The position numbers were made by a program, and so were the translations under genes. Positions 37,384-46,315 of a DNA stretch of 64,000 nucleotides are shown in pieces (position 1 is the first letter of the stretch; every line of letters begins with the position of its first letter). Source of the stretch: Thermoanaerobacter pseudethanolicus ATCC 33223 (lineage in GTDB: Bacteria; Bacillota; Thermoanaerobacteria; Thermoanaerobacterales; Thermoanaerobacteraceae). The DNA is taken from contig NC_010321.1 in the NCBI RefSeq assembly GCF_000019085.1, positions 1,124,501 through 1,188,500 of the forward strand. Reading direction: 5' to 3'. Below the pieces are notes generated by a model. That model was given only the letters and a program-made list of their open reading frames with translations. It was not told the origin of the DNA and ran no database searches.

Positions 37384-38697
37384 ATGACAAAAAATACAGT
37401 AAAATTGTTACTTTTTATATTCTTAAGCTTTTTTTTAGTATTTGCAAATTATTTTACTCCTATACAAGATATAGCGAAAACTCCCTCAAGTTTTAAATTT
37501 TTTCAAGGAGAAAAAGTTAATTATAACTTTAATATACCAATAAAAGTAAGTTTTCAAGCTGATAAAAAAGGTTTTTTAAAAATTAATGATACAGAAGATA
37601 AAAATGTTTTAAATTTGAAAGAACCTATTACTATAGAAGCAGTAAACACTGGCACAGTAAATTTGGATTTTAAGCTCTTTGGAATATTTCCTATAAAGCA
37701 TATCAGTGTTGACATCGTTCCGACCATAAAAGTAGTACCGGGCGGCCAAGCGATAGGGGTTAATTTAAATACCAAGGGAGCATTAGTAGTAGGCTATTCA
37801 GATATAATGGGTGAGGACGGTAAAATTTATAGTCCTTATAAGCAAGGAAAAATACAGATAGGAGATATAATATTAGAAGTCAACGGCATAGAAATAAAGC
37901 AAGCAGAAGATATCACTAACATTGCAAATGAATTACAAGGGAAAGCTTTAAAATTAAAAATAAACAGAAAAAATAATATTTTTTATACTACTATTTATCC
38001 TATAAAGTCAAAAGAGGATAAACAATACAGAATAGGTCTTTGGGTGAGAGACCACACTGCTGGTATAGGTACTTTAACCTTTTATTATCCTGCTAGTAAG
38101 ATGTATGGAGCTTTAGGTCATGCTATAACTGATATAGATACTGGTCACATGTTATCAGTAGAAAATGGAGAAATTATGAATTCTCGAATTACTTCTATTG
38201 ACCATGGAAGAAGAAGTAAACCCGGGGAATTAAAAGGGATTTTTTTAGAAGAAGTTGATACAATAGGTAATATATTAAAAAACACTGAATTTGGAATTTA
38301 CGGGAATATGTATGAAGACTTTAAGAACGATTTGTATGGAGAAATTCCTATAGCATATCAAAGCCAAATAAAAGAAGGGCCAGCTAAAATATTGGCTACC
38401 ATTGATAATACAGGTATACAGCAATTTGATATTGAAATTATCAAAAAAGTGTATCAAGAAACTCCTAGCCCTAAAAGTATGATAATTAAAATTGTTGACA
38501 AGAATTTATTAAAAAAGACTGGAGGCATAATACAGGGTATGAGTGGTAGTCCTATTATACAAGATGGAAAACTGGTAGGAGCAGTTACTCATGTTTTTGT
38601 GAATGACCCTACAAAAGGATATGCTGTTTATGCAGAATGGATGATTAATGAAATGAATACGCTGCTTAATAATAAGCAGGTTTTTACAAATAACTAA
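37384..38697 (+). CDS. spoIVB: SpoIVB serine peptidase (S55)
   Basis: Forespore-secreted protease that signals across the membranes to trigger pro-sigma-K processing. It has an N-terminal membrane anchor (about 5-25), a PDZ domain (about 125-205, with IQIGDIILEVNGIEIKQAED), and the S55 catalytic domain: GHAITDIDTG with the His and GMSGSPIIQDGKL with the nucleophilic Ser. It has 437 residues. It fits with a pro-sequence-bearing SigK in this window. Confidence 0.94.
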   Translation: MTKNTVKLLLFIFLSFFLVFANYFTPIQDIAKTPSSFKFFQGEKVNYNFNIPIKVSFQADKKGFLKINDTEDKNVLNLKEPITIEAVNTGTVNLDFKLFGIFPIKHISVDIVPTIKVVPGGQAIGVNLNTKGALVVGYSDIMGEDGKIYSPYKQGKIQIGDIILEVNGIEIKQAEDITNIANELQGKALKLKINRKNNIFYTTIYPIKSKEDKQYRIGLWVRDHTAGIGTLTFYYPASKMYGALGHAITDIDTGHMLSVENGEIMNSRITSIDHGRRSKPGELKGIFLEEVDTIGNILKNTEFGIYGNMYEDFKNDLYGEIPIAYQSQIKEGPAKILATIDNTGIQQFDIEIIKKVYQETPSPKSMIIKIVDKNLLKKTGGIIQGMSGSPIIQDGKLVGAVTHVFVNDPTKGYAVYAEWMINEMNTLLNNKQVFTNN

Positions 38698-38715
38698 AAA
38701 TTTTTAAGGGAAAAA

Positions 38716-38744
38716 GAAGGAAATTCAAATATTATGTAGAATAA
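38716..38744 (+). promoter_or_regulatory. Sigma-H promoter of spo0A
   Basis: GAAGGAAAT at 38716-38724 fits RNAGGAWWW and GTAGAATAA at 38736-38744 fits RNNGAATWW at every position, with 11 bases between. The same geometry recurs before spoIIAA. Confidence 0.75.
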
Positions 38745-38782
38745 ATATTATATACTAATATTAGCAATGGGAGGTTAAATAA

Positions 38783-39565
38783 TTGGTTAAGAAGATTAGA
38801 GTAGGAATAGCAGATGATAACAAAGAGTTTGCTACTATTTTAGCTGAGTATTTATCTACTCAAGAAAATATTGAAGTGGTAGGTGTTGCCAATGATGGCA
38901 ACCAAGCGATTGAACTCATTAAAAATCAATCGCCAGATTTGTTAATTTTAGATATTATAATGCCCTATTTAGATGGCATTGGTGTTTTGGAAAAGATAAA
39001 TGAAGAACAATTAAAAAAGCCTAAAATTTTAGTTTTATCTGCAGTAGGCCAAGAAAAAATAACTCAACGGGCTATTGCATTAGGAGCAGATTATTATATT
39101 TTAAAACCTTTTGATTTAGCTATGTTGTCAAAAAGGATTTCTGAGCTTATGGAACCAGAATTAAATGTAGTATCAAAGACTGTTTTTCCTGTGGTAAAAG
39201 CGAAGAAAAATTATGACCTTGAAGCAATGATTACAGAAATTATTCATGAGGTAGGAGTACCAGCTCATATAAAAGGCTATATGTATCTAAGAGATGCTAT
39301 TTCTCTTGTTATTAGCAATATGGAATATTTAAATTCTGTAACTAAAATGTTATATCCTAAAATTGCTGAAAAGTACAATACTACTCCTAGCAGAGTAGAA
39401 AGAGCTATAAGGCATGCAATAGAAGTTGCTTGGAGCAGGGGCAAAACAGAGGTTTTAAATGAACTTTTTGGATATACTATAAATGACGAAAAAGGTAAAC
39501 CGACAAATTCTGAATTCATTGCGCTTATTGCTGATAAATTGAGGTTGGGGATGAAAGCAGGGTAA
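38783..39565 (+). CDS. spo0A: Sporulation master regulator Spo0A
   Basis: A 260-residue response regulator. The receiver domain (1-125) has the phosphorylated Asp in [13 protein letters not shown] and the switch Lys in LKPF. The C-terminal DNA-binding domain has the recognition helix around [19 protein letters not shown]. Translation starts at TTG 38783 after GGGAGG. It has a sigma-H promoter, two tandem terminators and a 3' segment complementary to its own ribosome-binding site. Confidence 0.96.
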   Translation: MVKKIRVGIADDNKEFATILAEYLSTQENIEVVGVANDGNQAIELIKNQSPDLLILDIIMPYLDGIGVLEKINEEQLKKPKILVLSAVGQEKITQRAIALGADYYILKPFDLAMLSKRISELMEPELNVVSKTVFPVVKAKKNYDLEAMITEIIHEVGVPAHIKGYMYLRDAISLVISNMEYLNSVTKMLYPKIAEKYNTTPSRVERAIRHAIEVAWSRGKTEVLNELFGYTINDEKGKPTNSEFIALIADKLRLGMKAG

Positions 39566-39592
39566 AAGGGGCAGATACCTGCTTTCTCTTTT
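39554..39592 (+). terminator. First spo0A terminator
   Basis: AAAGCAGG at 39554-39561 pairs with CCTGCTTT at 39578-39585, then CTCTTTTTT. It overlaps the last codons of spo0A. Confidence 0.75.
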
Positions 39593-39605
39593 TTAACCTC
39601 CCATT
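39593..39605 (+). promoter_or_regulatory. 13-base perfect complement of the spo0A ribosome-binding site
   Basis: TTAACCTCCCATT here is the exact reverse complement of AATGGGAGGTTAA at 38766-38778, the spo0A Shine-Dalgarno region. It lies right after the T-run of the first terminator and before the second one, so only the longer spo0A transcript would contain it. Confidence 0.55.
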
Positions 39606-39636
39606 TAAAAATATGATAAACATAAAAGTAGAGCCC

Positions 39637-39683
39637 AAAATCCTTCTATTTGTTGAGGATTCAACAAGTGGAAGGATTTTTAT
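39637..39683 (+). terminator. Second spo0A terminator
   Basis: AAAATCCTTC at 39637-39646 pairs with GAAGGATTTT at 39671-39680, with an inner TGTTGA/TCAACA stem. A short T-run is part of the right arm. Confidence 0.8.
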
Positions 39684-39770
39684 GTAACTGAATAAAATGA
39701 CTTTTTTATTTCATGTAAAAATTTTTTATGCTATAATAATAAGCGATGTTACTTTATGGAGGAAGCTTGT

Positions 39771-40892
39771 ATGCAAATAACAGGGACAATTAAAATGGAT
39801 AAAAGAACTAAAAATTTAGTGAAAAGACTAAATCCTGGAGAAATAGCTATAATTGATCATAGAGATATAGATGAAGTGGCTGCTGAATCCTTAGTTGAAA
39901 AAAAAGTTTTGGCAGTCATAAATGCTGATAAGTCTATAAGTGGCAGATATCCTAACATGGGACCTTCTATCTTGTGTGAGGCGGGAATTCCAATTATTGA
40001 CGATGTAGGAAAAGAAATTTTTGTTTTATTGAAAGAAAATGACAAAATAACTATAATAGATAATGAAATATATAAAGACGGTGTGTTTATAAAAAGAGGG
40101 AAACTTCTTACAAAAGACGTTATAAACTATAAATTGCAAGAAAGCCGCGAAAACATAGGTGTTGAATTAGATAAATTTATTGAAAATACATTGGAATATG
40201 CAAAAAAAGAAAAATATTTTATTCTAGGGGGAGTTGAATTACCCAATATTAAAACTCGTTTTAAAAATAGACATGCTCTTGTAGTCGTTAGAGGAAAGGA
40301 TTACAAAGAAGATTTATTTACATTAAAACAGTATATCAACGATGTAAAACCTATTTTAATAGGAGTAGATGGAGGGGCAGATGCTCTTTTAGAGTTTGGT
40401 CTTATTCCTGACATAGTCATTGGAGATATGGACAGTGTAAGTGATGAGGCTTTAAAAAAGGCTCGGGAAATCGTAGTTCATGCCTATCCCGACGGAAGAG
40501 CACCTGGCTTGGAAAGAGTAACAGCATTAGGTCTTAAAGCAGAAATTTTTAAGGCCCCAGGTACAAGTGAAGATATAGCTATGCTTTTGGCTTTTGAAAA
40601 AGGTGCTGACTTAATTGTTGCTGTAGGGACCCATTCCAGCATGATTGATTTTCTGGAAAAAGGAAGAAAAGGAATGTCCAGCACTTTTTTAGTGCGATTA
40701 AAAGTAGGAGAAAAATTAATCGATGCTAAAGGAGTAAATAAACTGTACAGGGAAACTTTCAAAATTTCTTATATATTTAGCATTATACTAGCAGCATTGA
40801 TTCCTCTTGGAGTAATAGCGTATTTTTCTCCACCTATGCAGCAGTTATTGAAGCTATTACAACTTAGAATTCGCCTTTTAATCGGATTTTGA
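39771..40892 (+). CDS. SteA-like putative cytokinetic ring protein
   Basis: A 373-residue protein with a central thiamin-pyrophosphokinase-like fold (ILIGVDGGADALLEFG, PDIVIGDMDSVSD, GTSEDIAMLLAFEKGADLIV) and one C-terminal membrane helix (about 340-358). This is the layout of actinobacterial SteA, which works with SteB in cell separation. ATG at 39771 follows GGAGGAAG. The TPPK-like residues suggest a nucleotide-type ligand, which is unknown. The next gene is SteB-like, supporting the call. Confidence 0.82.
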   Translation: MQITGTIKMDKRTKNLVKRLNPGEIAIIDHRDIDEVAAESLVEKKVLAVINADKSISGRYPNMGPSILCEAGIPIIDDVGKEIFVLLKENDKITIIDNEIYKDGVFIKRGKLLTKDVINYKLQESRENIGVELDKFIENTLEYAKKEKYFILGGVELPNIKTRFKNRHALVVVRGKDYKEDLFTLKQYINDVKPILIGVDGGADALLEFGLIPDIVIGDMDSVSDEALKKAREIVVHAYPDGRAPGLERVTALGLKAEIFKAPGTSEDIAMLLAFEKGADLIVAVGTHSSMIDFLEKGRKGMSSTFLVRLKVGEKLIDAKGVNKLYRETFKISYIFSIILAALIPLGVIAYFSPPMQQLLKLLQLRIRLLIGF

Positions 40893-40903
40893 GGAGGATT
40901 TTT

Positions 40904-41830
40904 ATGAATATAAATATTAAATACTATGTTTTAACAATTGCTTCTATTTTTATTGCTTTAGGAATTGGCATTTTTATAGGTTTTATGTTAGATGGACAAA
41001 AAGTTTTTTCAGAGCAACAAACTTCAATTATAAACGAGTTAGAACAAAAGTTTAAGGATTTACAAACAGAAAATAATAATTTAAAAAACACTGTTCAAGA
41101 GTTAAATAAACAGATAGGGTATTACAATCAATATCATCAAATTATTTTTCCTGAGTTAGTAGCTGATAAGTTAAGTGGAGTTAAGGTAGCGATTATTGAA
41201 ACTACAAATGAGTTTATATATTCTGGCATGAGAAATGCTCTTTTAAAGGCAGGAGCTACTATTGAGTCGATTACTGTTATAAAAGACAGTTTTGATACTG
41301 GCGATGAATTGGAAGTGCAAAATTTAATAGACTTCCTTTCTAATAAATATGGAGTTACAGTAGACGAAAAGCATTTGAATGAATTTGTAGCTTCAAAATT
41401 AGCTAATGCAATTGTAACAGGTCAGGATGTCGACCTTATTGATTATTTAAAGACGAATGGTTATATAGATTTTACAGGGATTCCAGGTAATACAGATTTT
41501 GTAATTATAGCTGGAGGAAGTAATAATAAAGATAATAATATAGCTTCTATAGATATTCCTATTATAAAACAAGTGAAACTACTTAATGTTCCTATTATAG
41601 GTGTTGAACAAAGTGATACTAAATATTCGTATATTGATGTGTATAAAAAACAACATATTTCCACAATAGATAATGTGGAGGATATAATAGGGCAGACGTC
41701 ACTTATAATGGTAATGGAGGGTAAAGAAGGCAATTATGGAATTAAGCAAAGTGCAATGAGCTTAATGCCAGATTCTTTTATGAAGGCTGACAATTCTACT
41801 CATAATTCCGCTGCTAATTCTAAAAAGTGA
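40904..41830 (+). CDS. SteB/MctB-like membrane protein (copper transporter family name)
   Basis: A 308-residue bitopic protein with an N-terminal membrane helix (YYVLTIASIFIALGIGIFIGF), a coiled coil at about 37-80, and an extracytoplasmic domain. The family is annotated as copper transporter MctB, but no metal motif is evident and the pairing with SteA suggests the SteB role in division or separation. ATG at 40904 follows GAGGAGG. It lies 11 bases after steA. Confidence 0.82.
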   Translation: MNINIKYYVLTIASIFIALGIGIFIGFMLDGQKVFSEQQTSIINELEQKFKDLQTENNNLKNTVQELNKQIGYYNQYHQIIFPELVADKLSGVKVAIIETTNEFIYSGMRNALLKAGATIESITVIKDSFDTGDELEVQNLIDFLSNKYGVTVDEKHLNEFVASKLANAIVTGQDVDLIDYLKTNGYIDFTGIPGNTDFVIIAGGSNNKDNNIASIDIPIIKQVKLLNVPIIGVEQSDTKYSYIDVYKKQHISTIDNVEDIIGQTSLIMVMEGKEGNYGIKQSAMSLMPDSFMKADNSTHNSAANSKK

Positions 41831-41840
41831 GGGTAGATAG

Positions 41841-42527
41841 ATGAAGAAAAAAGTTAGTGTGCTGATACCTGCTTACAATGAAGAAGAAAGAATAATTGAT
41901 ACCATAAAAGGATTAAAAGATGTTGAAGAAGTTGATGAAGTCATCGTAATAAATGATGGCTCAACTGACAATACTGCTGAAAAGGCAAGAAAAGCAGGGG
42001 CTAAAATAGTCAATATGAAGAGAAATGTTGGCAAAGGAACAGCTTTAAAAGAAGGTTTAAAATATGTAAAAAATGATGTTATAGTTTTTTTAGACGCAGA
42101 TGTAGGCCTTTCGTCACGAGAAGTCAAAAAACTTATATTACCTGTTCTTGATGGAGAAGCAGATGTTACAATTGCTAAATTTCCAAAGACAAATGTAAAA
42201 GCTGGATTTGGCTTTGTTAAAACTTTAGCCAGAAAAGGAGTAAAATACTTTACAGGATATGAAATTGAATCTGTCTTATCAGGTCAAAGGGCTTTTAAAA
42301 AAGAAGTTTTAGAGAGTTTAAAAGCTTTTTATAAAGGTTTTGGAATAGAAGTTGGTATGACAATAGATATATTAAAAAAAGGGTATAAAATAAAAGAAGT
42401 AGAAGTAAATATGACTCACTCTGTTACAGGTAGGGACTTGAAAGGCTTCCTGCACAGAGGGAAGCAGTTTTGGGATATACTAAAAGTATTAGTGTATAAG
42501 TTATTTTCAAAGAATATTAAAGAATAG
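41841..42527 (+). CDS. Family 2 glycosyltransferase
   Basis: A 228-residue GT-A enzyme. SVLIPAYNEEERI, VINDGSTDNTAEKA and the DxD-like FLDADVGLS are the nucleotide-sugar and metal-binding motifs. It lacks membrane helices, so acts at the inner face. The next gene is a WecA/MraY-like phosphosugar transferase, so the pair may start or extend a lipid-linked glycan. Confidence 0.88.
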   Translation: MKKKVSVLIPAYNEEERIIDTIKGLKDVEEVDEVIVINDGSTDNTAEKARKAGAKIVNMKRNVGKGTALKEGLKYVKNDVIVFLDADVGLSSREVKKLILPVLDGEADVTIAKFPKTNVKAGFGFVKTLARKGVKYFTGYEIESVLSGQRAFKKEVLESLKAFYKGFGIEVGMTIDILKKGYKIKEVEVNMTHSVTGRDLKGFLHRGKQFWDILKVLVYKLFSKNIKE

Positions 42528-42538
42528 CAGGTGAGATA

Positions 42539-43351
42539 GTGTTTTGGGCTAAAATATTAATTCCTTTAATAATGACAGTTATAACAAAGAAGCTTTTTTA
42601 TAGCATTATTAACAAGCCTTTGTGTTTGAAGGAAAACTATAAAAAAGTTATGATACCTGTTTGTGGTGGTATTGTATTTGTTCCTGCTTTATTTGTGTCA
42701 ATTGTACTTCTCAATTTATTTGGAGTTAGAATAGAATATCAAGACATAATTTTATTGAGCTTATCACTGATTTCTTTTGTCGGTTTTATAGATGATGTAT
42801 TAGGAGACAGAAGTGTAAGAGGGCTAAAAGGGCATATAACTATGCTTTTAAAAGGAAAGCCTACTACAGGCAGTTTAAAGGCTTTATCAGGAGTTTTAAT
42901 TGCTTTTTTTATAAGTTTTAATGTTGGAAAAAATAATATAGAGGAATTGATAATAAATACCTTGTTAATCGCACTTTTTACGAATTTTTTAAACCTTGTA
43001 GACTTACGACCAGGAAGATGCGGAAAAACTTTTTTGGTTATTTCTTTAATTTTTCTAATAATCGGGAAAACTCATCCCCATTTCTTAGTCTTGCTGACTA
43101 TGACTCTTTTAGTGTATTTGCCAGAGGATTTAAAAGCAAATGTGATGATGGGGGATACTGGATCAAATGTTTTAGGGATGTCTTTGGGAATAAGCAGTAT
43201 TCTTATTTTTGATTTATATGGCAAGTTGATAATATTGGCATTGCTAATTTTATTACATATTTTTGCAGAAAAATATTCTTTAACTGCTTTAATCGAAAAA
43301 AATAAATTTTTAAATTACCTCGATATGTTAGGAAGAAAAGGAGAAAGATAG
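42539..43351 (+). CDS. WecA/MraY-family phosphosugar transferase (glycosyltransferase 4)
   Basis: A 270-residue multi-helix protein. The family motifs are GFIDDVLGDR (metal/uridine site), NLVDLRPGR and MMGDTGSNVLG. It is shorter than MraY and WecA. Starts at GTG 42539. The substrate is not evident. It is grouped with the SteA-SteB pair and a GT2. Confidence 0.85.
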   Translation: MFWAKILIPLIMTVITKKLFYSIINKPLCLKENYKKVMIPVCGGIVFVPALFVSIVLLNLFGVRIEYQDIILLSLSLISFVGFIDDVLGDRSVRGLKGHITMLLKGKPTTGSLKALSGVLIAFFISFNVGKNNIEELIINTLLIALFTNFLNLVDLRPGRCGKTFLVISLIFLIIGKTHPHFLVLLTMTLLVYLPEDLKANVMMGDTGSNVLGMSLGISSILIFDLYGKLIILALLILLHIFAEKYSLTALIEKNKFLNYLDMLGRKGER

Positions 43352-43352
43352 T

Positions 43353-44429
43353 GTGATTAGTGTTTATTTAGCTAAGGTAAGTAAAATTGTGTCACAAAGA
43401 GAAGGTATAACTGTTGTAGAGGTTGAGTCAGAGGGAGAAAAGGTATTAGCTTTAAATTATGACGATGTAACTGGGAAAATAGAAGTAGGAGATAAAGTTT
43501 ATGTAAACCGAACTGCTCGCCTTTTAAATCTTGGGACAGGTGGCTATGACTTTATAATTGTAAATCTCAAATACTCTGAATACGATGCTGTGGGAAATGG
43601 GCATATTATGAAATTGAGATATACGCCTTTTCAGATAAATGTATTGACTATGGAGGAGCAAAACAGTCCTTATCATACTGCTTTTGAAGAGTTTAAAAGT
43701 TTAGAAGATTTACCTGTAATAGTTGGAGAACTTCACAGCATGGTAGCCCCTGTAGCCTTAGCGCTAAAAAGTACAAATCCTGACCTTAAAATTACATATG
43801 TGATGACAGATGGAGGGTGTCTGCCTATTAGTTTCAGCAATACAGTTTTTGAGCTTAAAAAGAGGGGAATAATAGATAAAACAGTTACAATTGGACATGC
43901 TTTTGGAGGAGATTATGAGTGTGTAAATATTTATACTGCTTTGATAGGTGCAAAGGAAGTGTTAAAAACAGATGTTGTTATAGTAGCGATGGGACCGGGA
44001 ATAGTAGGCACAGGCACCAAATATGGGTTTTCAGGGGTAGAACAAGCCCATATAATAGATGCTACAAATAAATTAGGAGGTAAGCCTGTACTTATCCCAA
44101 GAATTGGGTTTAATGATAAAAGGCAGAGACATCAAGGGATTAGTCACCATACTATAACTGTTTTAGAGCTGTGTAACAGTTCCTGTGTTTTGACTTTTCC
44201 TACAATGGAAGAAGAAAAAGAAAAAATAATAAAGGAGCAGATAAATTCAAATCCTGTATTTTCGCGATATAAAATAGAATTTATTGAAGCTGAAATTATA
44301 AGAAAATACATAGAAGAAGCTGACTTTAACTTGTCAACAATGGGAAGAGGTTATGAAAAGGAGCCAGACTTTTTTAATGCTTGTGGAGCTGCAGCCCTTT
44401 ATGTGTCTTCTAAATTAGTGCGAAACTGA
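43353..44429 (+). CDS. DUF3866-family protein
   Basis: A 358-residue protein of unknown function widely found in Firmicutes and Actinobacteria. It has an N-terminal beta-rich part (to about 75) and conserved segments GELHSMVAPVALAL, YVMTDGGCLP and AMGPGIVGTGTKYGFSG. No membrane helix is seen. It starts at GTG 43353, 2 bases after the GT4 gene, so it belongs to the SteAB cluster. Confidence 0.85.
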   Translation: MISVYLAKVSKIVSQREGITVVEVESEGEKVLALNYDDVTGKIEVGDKVYVNRTARLLNLGTGGYDFIIVNLKYSEYDAVGNGHIMKLRYTPFQINVLTMEEQNSPYHTAFEEFKSLEDLPVIVGELHSMVAPVALALKSTNPDLKITYVMTDGGCLPISFSNTVFELKKRGIIDKTVTIGHAFGGDYECVNIYTALIGAKEVLKTDVVIVAMGPGIVGTGTKYGFSGVEQAHIIDATNKLGGKPVLIPRIGFNDKRQRHQGISHHTITVLELCNSSCVLTFPTMEEEKEKIIKEQINSNPVFSRYKIEFIEAEIIRKYIEEADFNLSTMGRGYEKEPDFFNACGAAALYVSSKLVRN

Positions 44430-44537
44430 TTTGATTACTTCTCCTAAAGTTTTGTATTTTTTATTTAATTCCTTTAATAAAAATAATAGTGTGGAAAATT
44501 TTCCAGCATAATAAAGAGTGTTTCCAACTATAATCAT
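44415..44537 (-). CDS. 40-codon small gene on the minus strand
   Basis: Reads MIIVGNTLYYAGKFSTLL followed by a charged second half with many Lys and a short hydrophobic patch. The ATG has an excellent GAGGTGAG site at correct spacing, and a sigma-G-like promoter lies upstream. It overlaps the last 15 bases of the DUF3866 gene on the other strand. I recognise no family. The upstream signals are what support it as real; the coding evidence alone is thin at this length. Confidence 0.6.
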   Translation of the reverse strand: MIIVGNTLYYAGKFSTLLFLLKELNKKYKTLGEVIKSVSH

Positions 44538-44556
44538 TTTTCTCACCTCATTTCTA

Positions 44557-44584
44557 TAGTATGTATTTATTGCTAAAATCATAC
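44557..44584 (-). promoter_or_regulatory. Sigma-G-like promoter of the minus-strand small gene
   Basis: On the minus strand GTATG (44584-44580) lies 16 bases before CATACTA (44563-44557), which is the sigma-G -10 consensus. The expected start is about 12 bases before the gene's ATG. Spacing is slightly short. Confidence 0.5.
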
Positions 44585-44603
44585 ACGGAAAGGAAGATGA
44601 ATT

Positions 44604-45143
44604 TTGGAACAAAAAGAAGTTACAGTTAACACCAACAAGATTTTTGAAGGGAAAATAATAAATTTAAGAGTAGATGAGGTAAAACTGCCTAATGGAAAAG
44701 TTACTACGCGAGAAATAGTTGAGCATCCTGGCGGTGTATCCATAGTAGCAGTTAATGAAGAAGGAAAGATTTTATTAGTCAAACAGTATAGAAAACCTGC
44801 AGAGGAGTCTTTATTAGAAATACCTGCAGGAAAATTAGAAAAGGGTGAAGACCCTTTGATTTGTGCTAAAAGAGAGTTATTAGAAGAGACAGGTTATGAA
44901 GCAGGTTTTATAAAGCAGTTGATTACTTTTTATACTACTCCCGGTTTTTCTAATGAAAAAATGTATTTGTATTTTGCAAAAGATTTAAAAAAATACACTG
45001 CTCAACCTGATGAGGATGAATTTTTAGAAGTATATGAATATACTCCAGAGGAATTGTGGGAAATGATTTTACAAAATCAAATAAAAGATTCTAAAACGAT
45101 AATTGGAATTTTATATTATTTAAAAATGAGGAATAGTTTATGA
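44604..45143 (+). CDS. NUDIX hydrolase (ADP-ribose pyrophosphatase-like)
   Basis: A 179-residue hydrolase with a complete Nudix box, GKLEKGEDPLICAKRELLEETGYEAG in outline (G, then REL-EE-G spacing). The following YTTPGFSNEKMYLYFA matches ADP-ribose pyrophosphatases. Translation starts at TTG 44604. It overlaps the next gene by 4 bases. Confidence 0.92.
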   Translation: MEQKEVTVNTNKIFEGKIINLRVDEVKLPNGKVTTREIVEHPGGVSIVAVNEEGKILLVKQYRKPAEESLLEIPAGKLEKGEDPLICAKRELLEETGYEAGFIKQLITFYTTPGFSNEKMYLYFAKDLKKYTAQPDEDEFLEVYEYTPEELWEMILQNQIKDSKTIIGILYYLKMRNSL

Positions 45144-46312
45144 AATTTTACGGAGATTTGCATGTTCATGTTGCAAGGAGTATAAAAGGAGCTCCTGTAA
45201 AAATTGCGGCCTCAAAAAATTTAACTGTTTTAAATATATTAGAAAAAAGTATATTAAAGGGAATTGACATAGTTGGCATTGTAGATGGTGCTTCTCCGCT
45301 TATTTTGGAGGAGCTAAAAGAATATATACAAGAAGGAATATTATTCTCCCTTGAAGAAGGAGGGTTTAGGTATAAAAATAAAGTTACTTTGATTTTAGGC
45401 AGTGAAATAGAAATTGGCAAAGAGGAAAAGGGTTCTCCTCATTTAACATGTTATTTTAGAGATATTGAGAGTATTTCTTTGTTTTCTCAAGAAATTTCTA
45501 AATACATTAAAAATATAAATCTAAGCTCTCAACGAGTAAATCTTACAAGTGTACAGGTTGTTGAAATCGCAGAAAAATACAGCGGGGTTGTGATTCCCGC
45601 CCATGTTTTCACTCCCTTTAAAAGTTACTATGGCAGTTCTACTGATAGGCTTAAATATGTCTTTAAAGATTTTTATCAATATATTTATGGAGTAGAGTTG
45701 GGCCTTAGTGCAGACTCTGATATGGCTGATCAGATTGAGGAGTTACAAAATAAAACTTTTCTTTCCAATTCAGATGCCCATTCTTTAGAAAAAATAGGCA
45801 GAGAGTTTAATGTTTTTGATATAAAAGAGGCAAATTTTGAGGAGATTTTGTTGGCTATAAAAAGAGAAAAGGGAAGAGAAATTGTAAAAAATTATGGCTT
45901 AAATCCTAAATTAGGGAAATACCACAGAACTTTTTGCTTGGATTGTGGCTATATTGCGAAGGAAGGACCTCCTGTAAAAAAATGCTTAAAATGTGGAAGT
46001 TCAAATATAGTTTTAGGTGTAAAGGACAGAATAGAGGAAATTAAAGATTATGATACAAAACATCCTCTTTTTAGACCTTTATATGTCTATCAAATTCCAT
46101 TAGAATTTATTCCTAATATTGGACGAAAGACTATCGAAAAATTGGTGAATTACTTTGGAAGTGAATTGTATGCTTTGCATCATGCACCCTATGAAGAATT
46201 AGAAAAAGTGATAGGGCCTTCAAATGCATTAAATATTTTGAGAGGAAGAGAAGGGGAATTGGATATTTCAGCGGGAGGAGGAGGAATATATGGCAAAGTT
46301 ACTATCACTTAA
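45140..46312 (+). CDS. Endonuclease Q-like PHP-domain protein
   Basis: A 390-residue protein with an N-terminal PHP metal domain (DLHVHVARS, then SNSDAHSLEKIGRE), a zinc ribbon (CLDCG and CLKCG) and a C-terminal helix-hairpin-helix (IPNIGRKTIEKLVNYFGS). This order matches endonuclease Q, which cuts 5' of deaminated bases and is known in Archaea and some Bacteria. Being coupled to a NUDIX gene fits a nucleotide or DNA-damage role. Activity is inferred. Confidence 0.85.
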   Translation: MKFYGDLHVHVARSIKGAPVKIAASKNLTVLNILEKSILKGIDIVGIVDGASPLILEELKEYIQEGILFSLEEGGFRYKNKVTLILGSEIEIGKEEKGSPHLTCYFRDIESISLFSQEISKYIKNINLSSQRVNLTSVQVVEIAEKYSGVVIPAHVFTPFKSYYGSSTDRLKYVFKDFYQYIYGVELGLSADSDMADQIEELQNKTFLSNSDAHSLEKIGREFNVFDIKEANFEEILLAIKREKGREIVKNYGLNPKLGKYHRTFCLDCGYIAKEGPPVKKCLKCGSSNIVLGVKDRIEEIKDYDTKHPLFRPLYVYQIPLEFIPNIGRKTIEKLVNYFGSELYALHHAPYEELEKVIGPSNALNILRGREGELDISAGGGGIYGKVTIT

Positions 46313-46315
46313 AAG

